Shown: positions 10,278 through 21,020 of the stretch, one piece after another
Position numbering within the stretch: the first letter of the stretch is position 1
Layout of the letters: each line of letters starts with the position of its first letter
From: Wurfbainia villosa
Lineage: Eukaryota; Streptophyta; Magnoliopsida; Zingiberales; Zingiberaceae
NCBI GenBank assembly: GCA_025175895.1
Contig: CM046004.1
Span: 45,931,359 to 45,995,358 of the forward strand
DNA length: 64,000 nucleotides
Direction: 5' to 3'
Notes under the pieces: model-generated
What the model was told of the DNA's origin: nothing
The model's database searches: none
Seen by the model: only the letters and a program-made list of their open reading frames with translations
Program-made: the position numbers and the translations under genes

Positions 10278-10696
10278 TTAGTTTTAGATTTCCCATTGAT
10301 TGTATTGCATGCATTCATTTAATTTTAATTTTGATTTCCATCTCATTTAGAGTTAAGACTAGAAAAGAACTTTGCTAGGAAAAAATAAAATCCATATTAA
10401 CCTACATGGCAAAATGTATGAGAAAATTCGAACCCTAACGCAAAACGGGGAGAGAAATGGGGACACACAGCCTGACCGTGTGTTTTCCCATGGTCATGCC
10501 CGACCGACCCGAGGCGCACATGGCCTAGCTATGTGTTTTCACATGGTCATGTCGCGCGAGGTTAAAAGGGGCTAGCTGTGTGTTTTCACCCCATTTGCGT
10601 CGTGTGCTTCGAATGCTCTTGTCCTAGCTGTGTGGTTTCGTCTTCCCCACCATCTAGAAGCACTATTAACCTCAAAGGAAGCAAAAAGAAGCAAGG
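10278..10696 (+). other. Spacer with LTR-like CACACGG/CCGTGTG words
   Basis: Non-coding. From about 10455 to 10600 it repeats 'cgtgtgttttcccatggtcatg' type words that resemble the palindromic block in the gypsy LTR (6832-6925). The H remnant lost most of this spacer. Confidence 0.55.
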
Positions 10697-12240
10697 ATGA
10701 GGAGGACCAAGCAGGTAGCACCTCGATCAGGTGCTTTGGAGTGACGATCAAGGAGAGCCGATGCCCCTTAAGCTCCGGAGGAGGGTAACACCCTACCCAC
10801 TCTTCTTTTTCGCAATAACGAACATAGAGATAGATATAATATGCTTTCTACTCGTAAACTCACTGCTACTAGGTACTTAGATGAAGATTTGCTAGAGTCT
10901 TTAGGGTGTTAGGCAATATTCAAGCTCTATTTGCAAAAATGGTGTGAGAAAAGATGATGGGAATAAGACACCCAACCTACCCTAGGATAGTTCTATAGTT
11001 TTTTAGTTCCTTAGAGGAAGAAATTTTAATAGGTAGAGAGAGCAAGGAGGGTAAGATAACTTTTAGGCTTTTTAACATTGAGCATGAGTGGACCCTTCAC
11101 CAATGGAACTCATGCTTTGGCTTGTCGAGTGGGGGAGAGAGAAGAATCCTTATTGGGTTCAACTCTCGGATATTTTGGACCGAGTTGATGAAAGAGCACG
11201 CTTATGACCCTTCTAGGGCCAAAGCGTCATGCCTCCGAAACCCCGTCTTTTGATACCTCCACTGCATCATCACCAGTATTTTATTTGGTAGTGGGGAGAG
11301 TGATGGTGAAGTTAGAGCTAGAGAGTTGCTTTGCCTCTGGGACATGCTACAAGAAAGGAGTAGCATCGATGTAGGGTCCCACTTCATCAGACACTTAGTG
11401 AAGATGGGCAAAGCAGCACGAGGAGAGATTAATGTGGGAGGCGTACTTACCCATATTTTTCATAGGATGGGGTACAATTACACTACATTAGAGAGTATAG
11501 AGGGGAGCCCTTGGATCGACCTAGGAGTGTGCATGACCATGAAGATGATTGTGAGAGAAGGAGAATATTTATGCTTTGTAAGGAAAAATCTGACGTCCCT
11601 TAGGCTCCCCGACCCTGATCGTACCACCATCACTACACTCACCAACTGGCGCTTGGACCTGATAGTGGAGTCCCCTCCATATGAGGGACCATCCACATCG
11701 ACACACATCTCTCCACCTTTATATCACTCTCCCTCCAGTCCACACATGCATAGGAGCCCATCTAGTCCACGCCGACATGAGTCTGCACCTGCACCACCAC
11801 ATTTTCCCACATTTGAGCAGGATGCAGGTACATCGGTCTATGATTTCTCGGAGTTTCGATCGTGCCTCGATGACATATACACTGAGCAGCAGACATAGAG
11901 GCAGCGATGGGAGGAGTAGAGTGCCTACACATAGGCGGAGTTCCAGGGCTTCTGGGAGCATTTCTAGTGGGCTAAGAAGTTCTACGATGAGGCTCGCATA
12001 TACTTTCAGGAGGAGGTTGCTCGTCGCCAAGATGAGGCCGCCTACCGCACGAAAATGCGGCATGACATGCATGCCCAGCAGGCACAGTGGGCTAGGGAGG
12101 AGGAGCACCGAGCAGCCTCTGCATCCACTAGCTCCCAGATTCACCACATGTACATGTGGCATCAGCGGCTCAGCAGTAGGTTCTCCTAGGATCCAGAGAT
12201 GCCGAGGCTCCCTGACTTTTCACCTCGTCCACCATACTAG
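10697..12240 (+). pseudogene. Athila-type downstream ORF (plant retrotransposon ORF-1/env-like), decayed
   Basis: Starts at ATG 10697 (MRRTKQ). In shifting frames it shows a RYNMLSTRKLTATRYLDEDLL-like segment (10835-10900), an ITFRLFNIEHEWTLHQWN segment (11055-11115), then GSHFIRHLVKMGKAARGEI followed by GGVLTHIF (11376-11460), a Pro/Ser/His-rich low-complexity linker (11680-11810) and a Glu/Arg/Gln-rich putative coiled coil (11900-12170) ending in TAG 12238-12240. This is the protein found 3' of pol in Athila and related gypsy elements, of unknown function and sometimes called env-like. At least eight stops or frameshifts disrupt it. The longest intact piece is 11326-11898. I see no membrane segment that would support an envelope role here. 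Confidence 0.75.
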
Positions 12241-13174
12241 AGGTATATTTTCATTTAAGTTTGGGGGGGAGCACCCCAAAGTTTATTTTCTTCTGTTTCC
12301 TAGCAGTAGTTTTTTTTCTTGTATTTTTATTCATTTATTCATGAATGGGTTGTTGAATTTCTTTCAGTACTTAGTTTTTGTTATCTGTAAAGCTGCCTCA
12401 GTAGTATTTATAAAATGTTGCTTACATGAGTTGTTCCCGTAGGTAGCTTAACTTCATTTATCTAGTGGTATTTTATTTTATTCGCTCTAATGAATGTTCT
12501 AGACTTACACTGGTTAGCTTTATTTCTTTACACTTACACATGTCGAACATTCTGAAAGAGATAATTTAGTACATAACTAGTTATGATTCATCTCAGTAGT
12601 CTAGTACTTTGGATTCCATAGGTGACTCTAGGTTTAGCATTTTAGCTACTGGAGATGCTCGGATTGTGTAAGCCCATTTGGAAAAATCAAAATCCCAGTG
12701 AGAAGAGAAAAAAAAGAGAGAGAAAGAGAAAAAGATGAAAAAGAAAACAAAGAAAAAGAAAAAAAAGTGGAGAGAGAGAGTGAAGATTATGAGGGATAAA
12801 AAAAAACAGTTGTCGTGGGAGGAAATGACTATGTGCCCCTTTGAGACCGAGTTAGGTTACTGGCGAAACACCTACCAATTTCTCTCAATACTGAGCATGC
12901 CTTTGAGACTTTATGCTAGATATAGGGACCCACCCTCGCTTTAAGCAGATAAGTGCCTAAGAGCCGAAAACCTTAGGAAAGCTATGGGGTGATGACTTAA
13001 CTCACCACGGAACGGACATCACCTAAGAATGATTCCCTTAGCACTAGCACGAGGAGCTAACTTAGTGAATTTCTAGAACATATTTATTTTTCTTTGATTG
13101 TAAATACCACTTGTTAAATTTAGTTGACATGCTAAGTATGGAACAATGTCTTTTTAAATTTAATGGTACTGAGG
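12241..13174 (+). other. Gypsy 3' UTR with A/G-rich tract
   Basis: Non-coding. Positions 12695-12795 are almost pure purine ((A/G)n with GAGAGAG runs). The same tract, shorter, is at 55398-55470 in remnant H, so it is a family feature and not a random microsatellite. Confidence 0.7.
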
Positions 13175-13194
13175 TTTGCTTGAGGACAAGCAAA
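13175..13194 (+). other. Hairpin upstream of gypsy PPT
   Basis: TTTGCTTG-AGGA-CAAGCAAA: a perfect 8-bp stem with a 4-nt loop, 8 nt before the PPT region. In remnant H the right arm has decayed (CTCGCAAA at about 55860-55869). Confidence 0.75.
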
Positions 13195-13202
13195 GATTAA
13201 AG

Positions 13203-13214
13203 TCTGGGGGAAGT
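13203..13214 (+). other. Gypsy polypurine tract
   Basis: TCTGGGGGAAGT directly before the 3' LTR; the corresponding tract at 55877-55887 is GTTTGGGGGAT. It is the primer for plus-strand DNA synthesis. Confidence 0.75.
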
Positions 13215-13576
13215 TATGTGAGCGAAACATATAGGGTTTTAGGAGCAGTTTTGGCTCACATCTCATTACATTTTATGTTAGTTTCATGCATATGTGACCC
13301 TATTTTCTATGCATTTCCTATTTTCTAGTTCGGAGGTCTGCTCTTTGTACTTTTGGATGCAGGTTAGCATTTCGGGAGAAAAGGCGCACTTTCGGATCAA
13401 AAGATGGATATTTTGCAGCTAAACGCAGAGTGGGACATGACCAGGGCGTGTGGCTACACACGGTCCTGTCCAATGGGCGATATCAATCAACTTAGGGACG
13501 CACACGGCCTGGCCGTGTGGTGGCCCGCCAAATTTGCATGACTAGGGCTTTTTCCGGATTTTGCAGCGGTCCGAGG
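13215..13576 (+). repeat. 3' LTR of gypsy element, part 1
   Basis: Matches 6592-6970. It is split at CGAGG (13572-13576), the TSD of copia A1, and resumes at 23201. Confidence 0.9.
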
Positions 13577-15792
13577 TGTTAGTGATATATGAAAGATGTC
13601 CTAAGGCAATCGCCTTATGTTTGAACCATTTATGTGATAAATGAAGATTCACTATTTGAGTATACATATTTTCATGTATTTGATTGGATCTTAAACTCAT
13701 TTATTGAATGTCCACGATACGATTCACAGCATGAAAGAATTTGTGATTGGATCACAACTAGTGAGTATCTCTACATGTGTAATTGTGATATATCGAAATT
13801 ATCCCTAGTTGATGAATTGATGGATTTGGACACCATTGATTCTGTCGAGACTAGCACGAGGTATACTCTTTAGTGTATCCAAGCAGCTGATTCTCACTGG
13901 CTAGAGACATTGTGATGTCCGGAGTTAATCGTGGATGCTAGTTATGGTAACTAGTTCATTGGAGTGACCAGCCGTAAGACTTCATATGGTTCTCTGCATA
14001 TATAGATATGTCAATGAAGTTCTTACTATAGCTTAAGTGCGAGGTTCCTTTGACTTGCGGTATTCAAGTCATCTTGATCATAAAGACTTATTCTTTGATA
14101 TCTTAAGCAAGCATCTCTAAGAATATGTGGACCCGGGATGATTGCGTATAAGTCGAAGTGATTGAAGGTGTTTGAATAGTCTATAAAGGATTCACCACTC
14201 CTTGCGAGGAGATGTATACCCATGGCCTCTCGTCGGATTGTGACTAAAGTCTTTGGCCAAATTATTACATGTTTAGAGTAAGTTACTCTTCGATACATGT
14301 GCAGTAACTAGAATCCGTAGGACTAGGAAATGATACTTGGGCTAGGTGTGACGTAGTCAACCTAGTGGGGACTGACACTATAGACCATGTTCGTAACCAA
14401 GTGGGTATAAGATGAGTGAAGGGAATGGGGCACGATTCATTCGAGCTGCTGAAGGGTTTCTGAAATAGTTATGGATCAACCGTTGATATTTTCGGTTAAT
14501 TGGGGATTATGATGTACTACTAGGTGTCACTCATGATCGTTCTATAATTAATGGTTAATTATAGATGACCAACATAAACCGAGAACCTATTTGGTCACAC
14601 ACACAATGAGCGTAATCCGAAGGGTTTAAAATGAACTTGAGAATGAGATTCTCAGACTGAGAGAAACTAGGTTTTGTTGGACCAAACATGGAGCGAGCAT
14701 GAAATCGTTTCAGTCGCAATGAAAGTGTGGATGGGCCGTGTCTTATAAAGACATGATGGATGAACCAAATTGGTTTGGTTCAAATCCAATGGAGGAGAAT
14801 AAACCAAAGGGATTTGGTTTGTTTTAAACGAATGAACCAAAGTCATTTCGGTTCATTTTAACTTAAAATAGACCATCATGGTTTGGTTTATTTTAACTTA
14901 AATTAATGGAGCAGGCTAACGGGCTTTTGATTATGATCCGATAACCATTAAGAGAATTTGTTCTCTATAAAATAGGGCTTAAGGGTTTTGTTAAACCCTA
15001 ATCCATGCAATAATTAGTTGCCGCCCACCCCTCCTCTCCTCAAGTGGTCGGCGCCCAACCCTAGTCGCCACCCAACTTTGTGCCACTATCCAAGCTTGTT
15101 GTCGGCGTCCAAGCTTCAGCCGGTGATCCTTCGGCGACCCTCCGGTGATCTTCTTTGGGTCCGGCGATAAGGTGAGCATCTAGCTTCCTTATTTGGCCGG
15201 CTCTATTCCTCCACCAAAGCTGTCCAGTCTTCTGGCCATCTTGTTTATTTCATGTCGGAGCATCGTTTGGATGATGTTTGGAGCTCCGACAGTGGCTTCC
15301 TTATCAGGGATTTGATCTCCGGTAATCCTCATAGGTGGAGGACGAAGGATTCGTCAAACGGTTGACGAATACCTCTCTGGAGAAGCGAGTTTTTGAGGAC
15401 TCGTTTTGAATCCGAATTTTGATTCGGATTGTGATCTTCTCTCGATCACATCGTCTTCGACACGAGGCTAGTAACTCATACGAAGATGAGGCTCGTGACT
15501 TTGTGAAGTCATCCTGAAGATACTCGGCGTGGATACGGATAGAGACGATTCTAGCGAGGATCGCTCCAGTTGATGCATTTCCCGCTACATGTGATACGTC
15601 TGGTATATGTAGTATAAATTTCCTTTTATTGCAAAATTTGAATTTAAGGTTATGTCTACACATGTTGTACTATGCATGCGTGTGGTGTGTGTGTTGTAAT
15701 AAATTAGATTTATTATTTATATTTCTTCCGCTATGCATATGCTTACGAAACATTTTCGAACACACACTCGCCGCGGTGCCGAAAACACAACA
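13577..15792 (+). repeat. 5' LTR of A1
   Basis: 2,216 bp, TGTTAGTGAT to CACAACA. TATA box CTCTATAAAATAG at about 14963-14975. It matches the 3' LTR (21021-23195) with scattered substitutions and a small indel near 15490-15530, so the insertion is not recent. Confidence 0.93.
14963..14975 (+). promoter_or_regulatory. A1 LTR TATA box
   Basis: CTCTATAAAATAG, conserved at 22407 in the 3' LTR and, on the minus strand, in both A2 LTRs (as CTATAAAAGTGG). Confidence 0.7.
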
Positions 15793-15793
15793 G

Positions 15794-15806
15794 TAGTATC
15801 AGAGCC
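15794..15806 (+). other. Primer-binding site of A1
   Basis: TAGTATCAGAGCC: tRNA-iMet site with one G-to-A change. Confidence 0.88.
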
Positions 15807-17072
15807 CAGGTTGTGTTTCGACATAATCATAAAATTATTTTGCGATAGTGGTAATGGAATTTCTGAAAATTTTCTACTTTTGAAAAGTTAGAAGTATTTA
15901 TGAAAATTTTTAATTTTGGAAAGTCTAGAAGTATTTATGGAAATCTTCTACTTTTGGAAAGTTGGAAGTATTTATGGAAATTGATATTTTTCATAAATGA
16001 AATATTTGATTAGATTTGGAAATTTGTTTCCTAATTTAATCATGGTTTGATTTGGGAAATCAAATCTTAAAATATTTTAATTTCCATAAGTAGTTTTGAT
16101 GATTTAGAAAATTGGTTTTCTAAATTGACTTTCTTTAATCAACACTTTCCACAAATAAAATATGTGATTAGATTTGGAAATTTGTTTCCTAATTTAATCA
16201 TGAATTGATTTGTAGAATCAAATCTTAAACATATTTTATTTCCATAAATAGTTATGACATATAAGGAAATTTTGTACATGTCATAATTGTATGTCATTTA
16301 ATTACATTAGATGCATATCATTATGTCATGCGTGTCGTGACATGTAGATGTATGCCATGTATGTCATTCCATATAGATAATAGTTATTTGCATGCAAAGA
16401 GGATGAGACATAAAAACCTTTACTCAATATTAAAGCCTACACCTTCCATTAATATGGTTAGAACTAGAGTTCCATTTCTTGTTTGGGTTGTTGGACTCTC
16501 TACAAGCCCGACTCGAACCCGAACATGTTCAAACCATGGAATAGTTTAATACTAATATGGTAAGAGTCAGAGGTCAATCGTTAGCTTTGGTTGTTGGACT
16601 CTCTCCAAGCCGGGCTAATTGGTTGAATGTGCTCTAACTATATTAAAACTATTTCTCAATTAATGGGTTGGCTTTAACCTGGAGCATCAGCTTGTTGGAC
16701 TCTCTCCAAGGTCGATGTGAAGGGAGGTGAAGTTGGGTGCTATGCATATGATGCATACTTATTAATGTGTTAACCGATGTATGTGTGAACATTCAATAAG
16801 TTGATAGCACATTGTGATAGTTGCATATATGTGATATGCAATTGATATATTTGATACCTACCATCGTAGTTATGAATGACTTGTTGGACTCTCTCCAAGG
16901 TTGTTCATATCTATGTTGGATATCAACCCATTCAGAGATGGACCTACGATCTCTCGAAGTGATTTTGGGGTTTTTTGAAATTCGAAAAATGAATGGGATT
17001 TATGAATGTATATTGATGCATTTTAAAATCATTTTCTCATATATGCTCTTTTTGTATTTCTAGGTTAATCGA
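15807..17072 (+). repeat. A1 leader with tandem units and four mini-hairpin repeats
   Basis: Untranslated leader. At 15850-15985 a unit of about 46 bp containing 'tttggaaagt.tagaagtatttatggaaa' is repeated about three times. Further on, TTGTTGGACTCTCTCCAAG occurs at 16488-16506 (one mismatch), 16591-16609, 16692-16710 and 16881-16899. Each copy contains TTGGA-CTCTC-TCCAA, a 5-bp stem with 5-nt loop. The same four, at similar spacing, are in the A2 leader. Confidence 0.8.
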
Positions 17073-17822
17073 TTGATCATGACGTCTTTGAATTTGCACA
17101 CTATTTTGGATTCAAACAAATTGACTGGGCCTAACTTCCTGGACTGGCTTAGAAACTTGAGAATTGTTCTCAAGGCGAAAAAGCTAGCATATGTCCTTGA
17201 AGAGCCTCTTCCCAACCGTCCTAGAGATGATCCAACTCCAGACCAAATGTTGGTCTATCAGAAACATGTGGCAGATTCTGAACTGGCGAGTTGCATCATG
17301 CTAGCTGCGATGGTACCTGAGCTACAAAAGCAGCATGAGCATATGGATGCTAATACCATGGTCTTCCATCTTCATGAGTTGTTTGATGAGCAAGTGAGAT
17401 TCGAAAGGTTCGAAGTCTCCAGGCTTCTCTTCACCACGAAGATTCAAGAAGGTTTGTCTGTAGTACAGTTTGTGCTAAAGATTAACGGGTACATTGAGCG
17501 GCTAGCCACCCTCGGGTTTGTGATAGATCATGAATTAAGTATTGACTTAATTTTGCATTGTTTGCCCAATAGTTTCTCACAATTTGTGATGAACTATCGG
17601 ATGAACAAATTACAATCCACTATTCCTGAGCTCCTCAATATGCTGAAGACTGTGGAGCCTTCTGTGAAGCATGAGGAGAAGGCGGTTCTGTTAGTTGATT
17701 CCTCAAAGAAAGGTTCTAAGAGGAAGGCAAAGGAACAGAAGAAAGGGAAGAACAAGAAGCCTAAGAAGGCAGAACCAGCACAAAAGGGTACTTGCCATCA
17801 TTGTGGCAAGGAAGGCCACTAG
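17073..17822 (+). pseudogene. copia gag of A1, stop in the zinc knuckle
   Basis: Copia-type Gag of 249 residues to the first stop. The N-terminal block has LDSNKLTGPNFLDWLRNLRI (a UBN2-type capsid domain), a central helical region, a Lys-rich basic stretch and a zinc knuckle C-x2-C-x4-H whose next position is TAG at 17820-17822, where a Trp codon (TGG) is expected. The frame then continues as RRN into protease without shift, so gag and pol were one polyprotein. It uses ATG 17073; a second ATG follows at 17079. Confidence 0.88.
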
Positions 17823-17852
17823 CGAAGAAACTACAAGATTTATCTTGAGTCT

Positions 17853-18683
17853 ATGAAGAAGAAGAAGACATCCGATGCCCCATCCTCTTCAGGTATCTTT
17901 GTTATTGATTGTTATTCTATTTCCTTAGAAACTTGGGTATTGGATACTGGGTGTGGCTCACATATATGTAATGACATACAGTGGCTAAGGAATAGAAGAA
18001 GACTCGTCAGAGGGGAGTCAAATTTGCAAGTTGGCAATAAAGCAAAGGTTGTTGCGGTCGCCATCGAAACTTATTTGTTGCAGCTCCCTAGCAGACTAGT
18101 CTTAGAACTGGACAATTGCTATTGTATTCCTTCTCTAATAAAGAACATTGTTTCTATCTCCTGCTTAAATAGAAATGGTTACCATTTGATGTTTAGTAAC
18201 AATTGTTGTTATATAACTTTGAATGGCGTACTTTATGGAACTGGAACTTTGAACAATGACATTTATACGTTGGACATATCCAGTGACATTTTCAATATCG
18301 AAGCGAGCAACAAGCATGCTCGAAAGGATAATCAATTAGACTCCTACATGTGGCATTGTCGGCTTGGCCATGTAAGCAAGAAATGCATGTCCAAATTACA
18401 CCGATGTGGAATTCTTGAATCGTTTGAATTGGATTCATACGATACATGTGAATCATGTTTAAAAGGCAAGATGACTAAGATACCTTTTATAGGAAAAGGT
18501 GAACGAGTGGGAGAGTTGCTAGGTCTAATACATACTAATGTATGTGGACCTATGTCAACTCAAGCTTTAGGAGGCTATAGCTACTTCATTACCTTCACCG
18601 ATGATCACTCACGGTTTGGGTATGTGTTCTTGATGAAACACAAGTCTGAAGCCTTTGAAAGGTTCAAAGAATTCGGAAATTAA
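17853..18683 (+). pseudogene. A1 pol: protease, pre-integrase zinc finger, integrase N-part
   Basis: Same frame as gag. Aspartic protease active site WVLDTGCGSHIC (about residues 29-40), the GAG-pre-integrase HHCC zinc finger (H..LGH..., C-x2-C in CESCLKGK), then the integrase core with IHTNVCGPM, where the first catalytic Asp of the D-D-35-E triad is Asn (A2 has D), and TFTDDHSRFGYVF with the second Asp. It ends at TAA 18681-18683, where A2 has GAA. Protease matures the polyprotein; integrase inserts the cDNA. The Asn substitution alone would disable integrase. Confidence 0.88.
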
Positions 18684-19554
18684 GTAGAGAAACAACATGA
18701 CAAGAGTATTAAAATACTTCGATCAGATCGAGGTGGTGAATACTTAAGTCAAGAGTTTCTTGATTATCTAAGAGACAATGATATATTGTCTCAATGGATT
18801 CCGCTATATACACCACAGCATAATGGTGTATCTGAGAGGCATAACCGAACATTGTTGGACATGGTCAGGTCAAATGATGAATCATGCGAATCTTCCCAAG
18901 ACCTTTTGGGGCTATGCACTTCAGATAGGTATTTACTTGTTAAACAGAATGCAAACCAAGGTAGTCTCCACTACTCCATATGAGATATGGAATAGTAAGA
19001 AACCTCATGTGTCTTACTTAAAGATATGGGGTTGTCCTGCTTATGTGAAACAGACTGTATCAGACAAATTCGATGCTAAGTCTGATAAATGTCTATTTAT
19101 TGGATACCCTAAGGAAACAAGGAGTTACCAATTCTATCATCCTGTGGAACAAAAGGTGTTTGTTTCAAGGCATGTTGTGTTTCTAGAGAAAGAGTTTCTC
19201 TTGCAAGAAAACAGTGGGAGTGTCGTCGAGCTTGAGGAGGCTCGAGAGACTCAAATAGACATTGATGAGATACCTGGTGAAGCACAACAACTGACAACTC
19301 ATAGTGATGAGCAATCGGCTGGACCTATTGAAACACCACATCTTCGTAGATCTGGTAGAACACGCAATATTCCTGAGAGATATGAATTTCTCGTAAGTGA
19401 ATCGAACGACGTGTTACTCATTGATGATGAGGAGCCTACCAGTTATGAAGAAGTTCTGACAAGTTCAGAAAGGGATAAGTGGCTTGAAGCCATGAAGTCG
19501 AAAATGGATTCCATGTATGAAAACCAAGTTTGGAACTTGGTTGACCCACCGTAA
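18684..19554 (+). pseudogene. A1 integrase C-part and linker, frameshifted
   Basis: Continues with SDRGGEY (the catalytic Glu) and the PQHNGVSER block. At about 18873 one extra A shifts the frame relative to A2. The rest of the integrase C-terminal domain (YLKIWGCPAYV, LFIGYP) and the acidic linker to RT lie in the +1 frame and end at TAA 19552-19554. Confidence 0.85.
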
Positions 19555-20166
19555 GGCATAAAGCCTATAGGGTGCAAGTGGGTTTTCAAGAAGAAAACCG
19601 ACATGGATGGTAATGTGATTACCTATAAGGCTAGATTGGTGGCGAAAGGATATCGTCAAAAGCAAGGTGTTGATTATGACGAAACCTATTTGCCTATAGC
19701 TATGCTTAAATCCATTCGGATGCTCCTGGCCATAGCGGCTCATTATGATTATGAGATATGACAGATTAATGTGAAAATAACTTTCCTTAATGGAAACCTA
19801 CTCGAGGACGTGTATATGATTCATTCTAAGGGTTTCACATCGGTTGATAAAACCAAGGTATGCAAATTGCGACGGTCCATATATGGATTGAAGCAAGCAT
19901 CCAAGAGCTGGAATATCCGTTTTGATGAGACAATCAAAAAGTTTGATTTCTCACAAAATTCAGACGAACCTTATGTGTACAAGAAGGTTAGTGGGAGTGC
20001 AGTCGTGTTCCTAGTATTGTATGTTGATTACATATTACTTATAGGAAACGATGTTTCAGTCTTACAGTCAGTTAAGATTTGGTTATCCAAGACATTCTCC
20101 ATGAAAGACCTAGGAGAAGCAACCTACATCCTCGGGATTAAGATCTATAGAGATAGATCGAAATGA
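19555..20166 (+). pseudogene. A1 reverse transcriptase, active site YVDY
   Basis: RT palm and fingers: KPIGCKWVFK, ARLVAKGY, DYDETY, TFLNGNL, CKLRRSIYGLKQA, then the polymerase active site. It reads YVDY (Tyr codon at 20029-20031) in place of YVDD, so the second metal-binding Asp is lost. Stops at 19759-19761 (TGA for TGG) and 20164-20166 (TGA; A2 has CGG). Confidence 0.88.
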
Positions 20167-21006
20167 TTGCTTGGTCTTTCGCAGTCTACATATATAGATC
20201 GAGTGCTAAAGAGGTTTAGCATGTCGAAATCCAAGAAAAGTTTCCTACCCATCAGGCATGGGATACACCTTTCGAAGTCTATGTGTCCGCGCACAGAAGA
20301 CGAGAGGATTTGCATCAGTAAGATTCACTATGCATCCGCTATAGGATCTATCATGTATGCTATGTTATGTACGAGGCCCGATGTATCGTATTCTCTGAGT
20401 CTCACAAGTAGATGCCAGTCTGATCCAAGAATGGATCATTGCATGGCTGTTAAGACAATCCTTAAGTACTTAAGAAGAACTAAGGATGTGTTCGTAATAT
20501 ATGGAGAAGGGGACATGGTGATACGCGGGTATACGGATGCCAGCTTCCAGACAGACAAGGATGATTCCAGGTCTCAGTCTGGATATGTGTTCACCTTAAA
20601 TAGGGGCGCAGTGAGTTGGAAAAGTTCCGAACAAAACACTGTAGCGGATTCTACCACTGAGGCAGAATACATTACAGCTTCGAAAGCAGCAAAGGAAGCG
20701 GTTTGGATCAAGAAGTTCATTTATGAACTTGGTCTGGTTCCAGCCATTTTTGAAGCAATACTGGTCTACTATGACAACAATGGAGCAATTGCACAGGTGA
20801 AAGAGCCAAGGTCTCATCAACGATCCAAACATGTGCTTCGTTGCTATCATGTGATCAGAGAGATCATTAGTAGGAAGGAAATACAAATCGAGAAAATCCC
20901 CACTGAAAGGAACTTAGCAGATCCTTTGACTAAGACATTACCTCAAAGTAAGTTTGAGGGTCATGTTAGAGCTTATGGTATTGGATACCGTAGCAATTGG
21001 CATTAG
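20167..21006 (+). pseudogene. A1 RT thumb and RNase H
   Basis: 279 codons open to TAG 21004-21006. RT C-terminal 'LGLSQSTYIDRVLKRF', the SKK-x-FLP block, a 'AIGSIMYAMLCTRPDVSY' stretch, then RNase H with YTDASFQ (first Asp), TEAEYI (Glu) and CD-like 'YYDNNGA' (third Asp), and the C-terminal KH..RCYHVIRE..ADPLTK. This is the most intact piece of A1 and marks the polyprotein C-terminus, 14 nt before the LTR. Confidence 0.88.
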
Positions 21007-21020
21007 GCCAAGTGGGAGTT
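21005..21020 (+). other. A1 polypurine tract
   Basis: AGGCCAAGTGGGAGTT overlapping the pol stop and touching the 3' LTR. Mirrored at 35940-35955 in A2. Confidence 0.75.

Noticed and set aside
11326..11898. Envelope-like gene that could make the gypsy element retrovirus-like
   Set aside because: The product has no visible signal peptide, transmembrane segment or fusion peptide; it matches the plant Athila downstream ORF of unknown function.
12735..12944. Lysine-rich open frame
   Set aside because: It is the translation of the A/G-rich tract of the gypsy 3' UTR.
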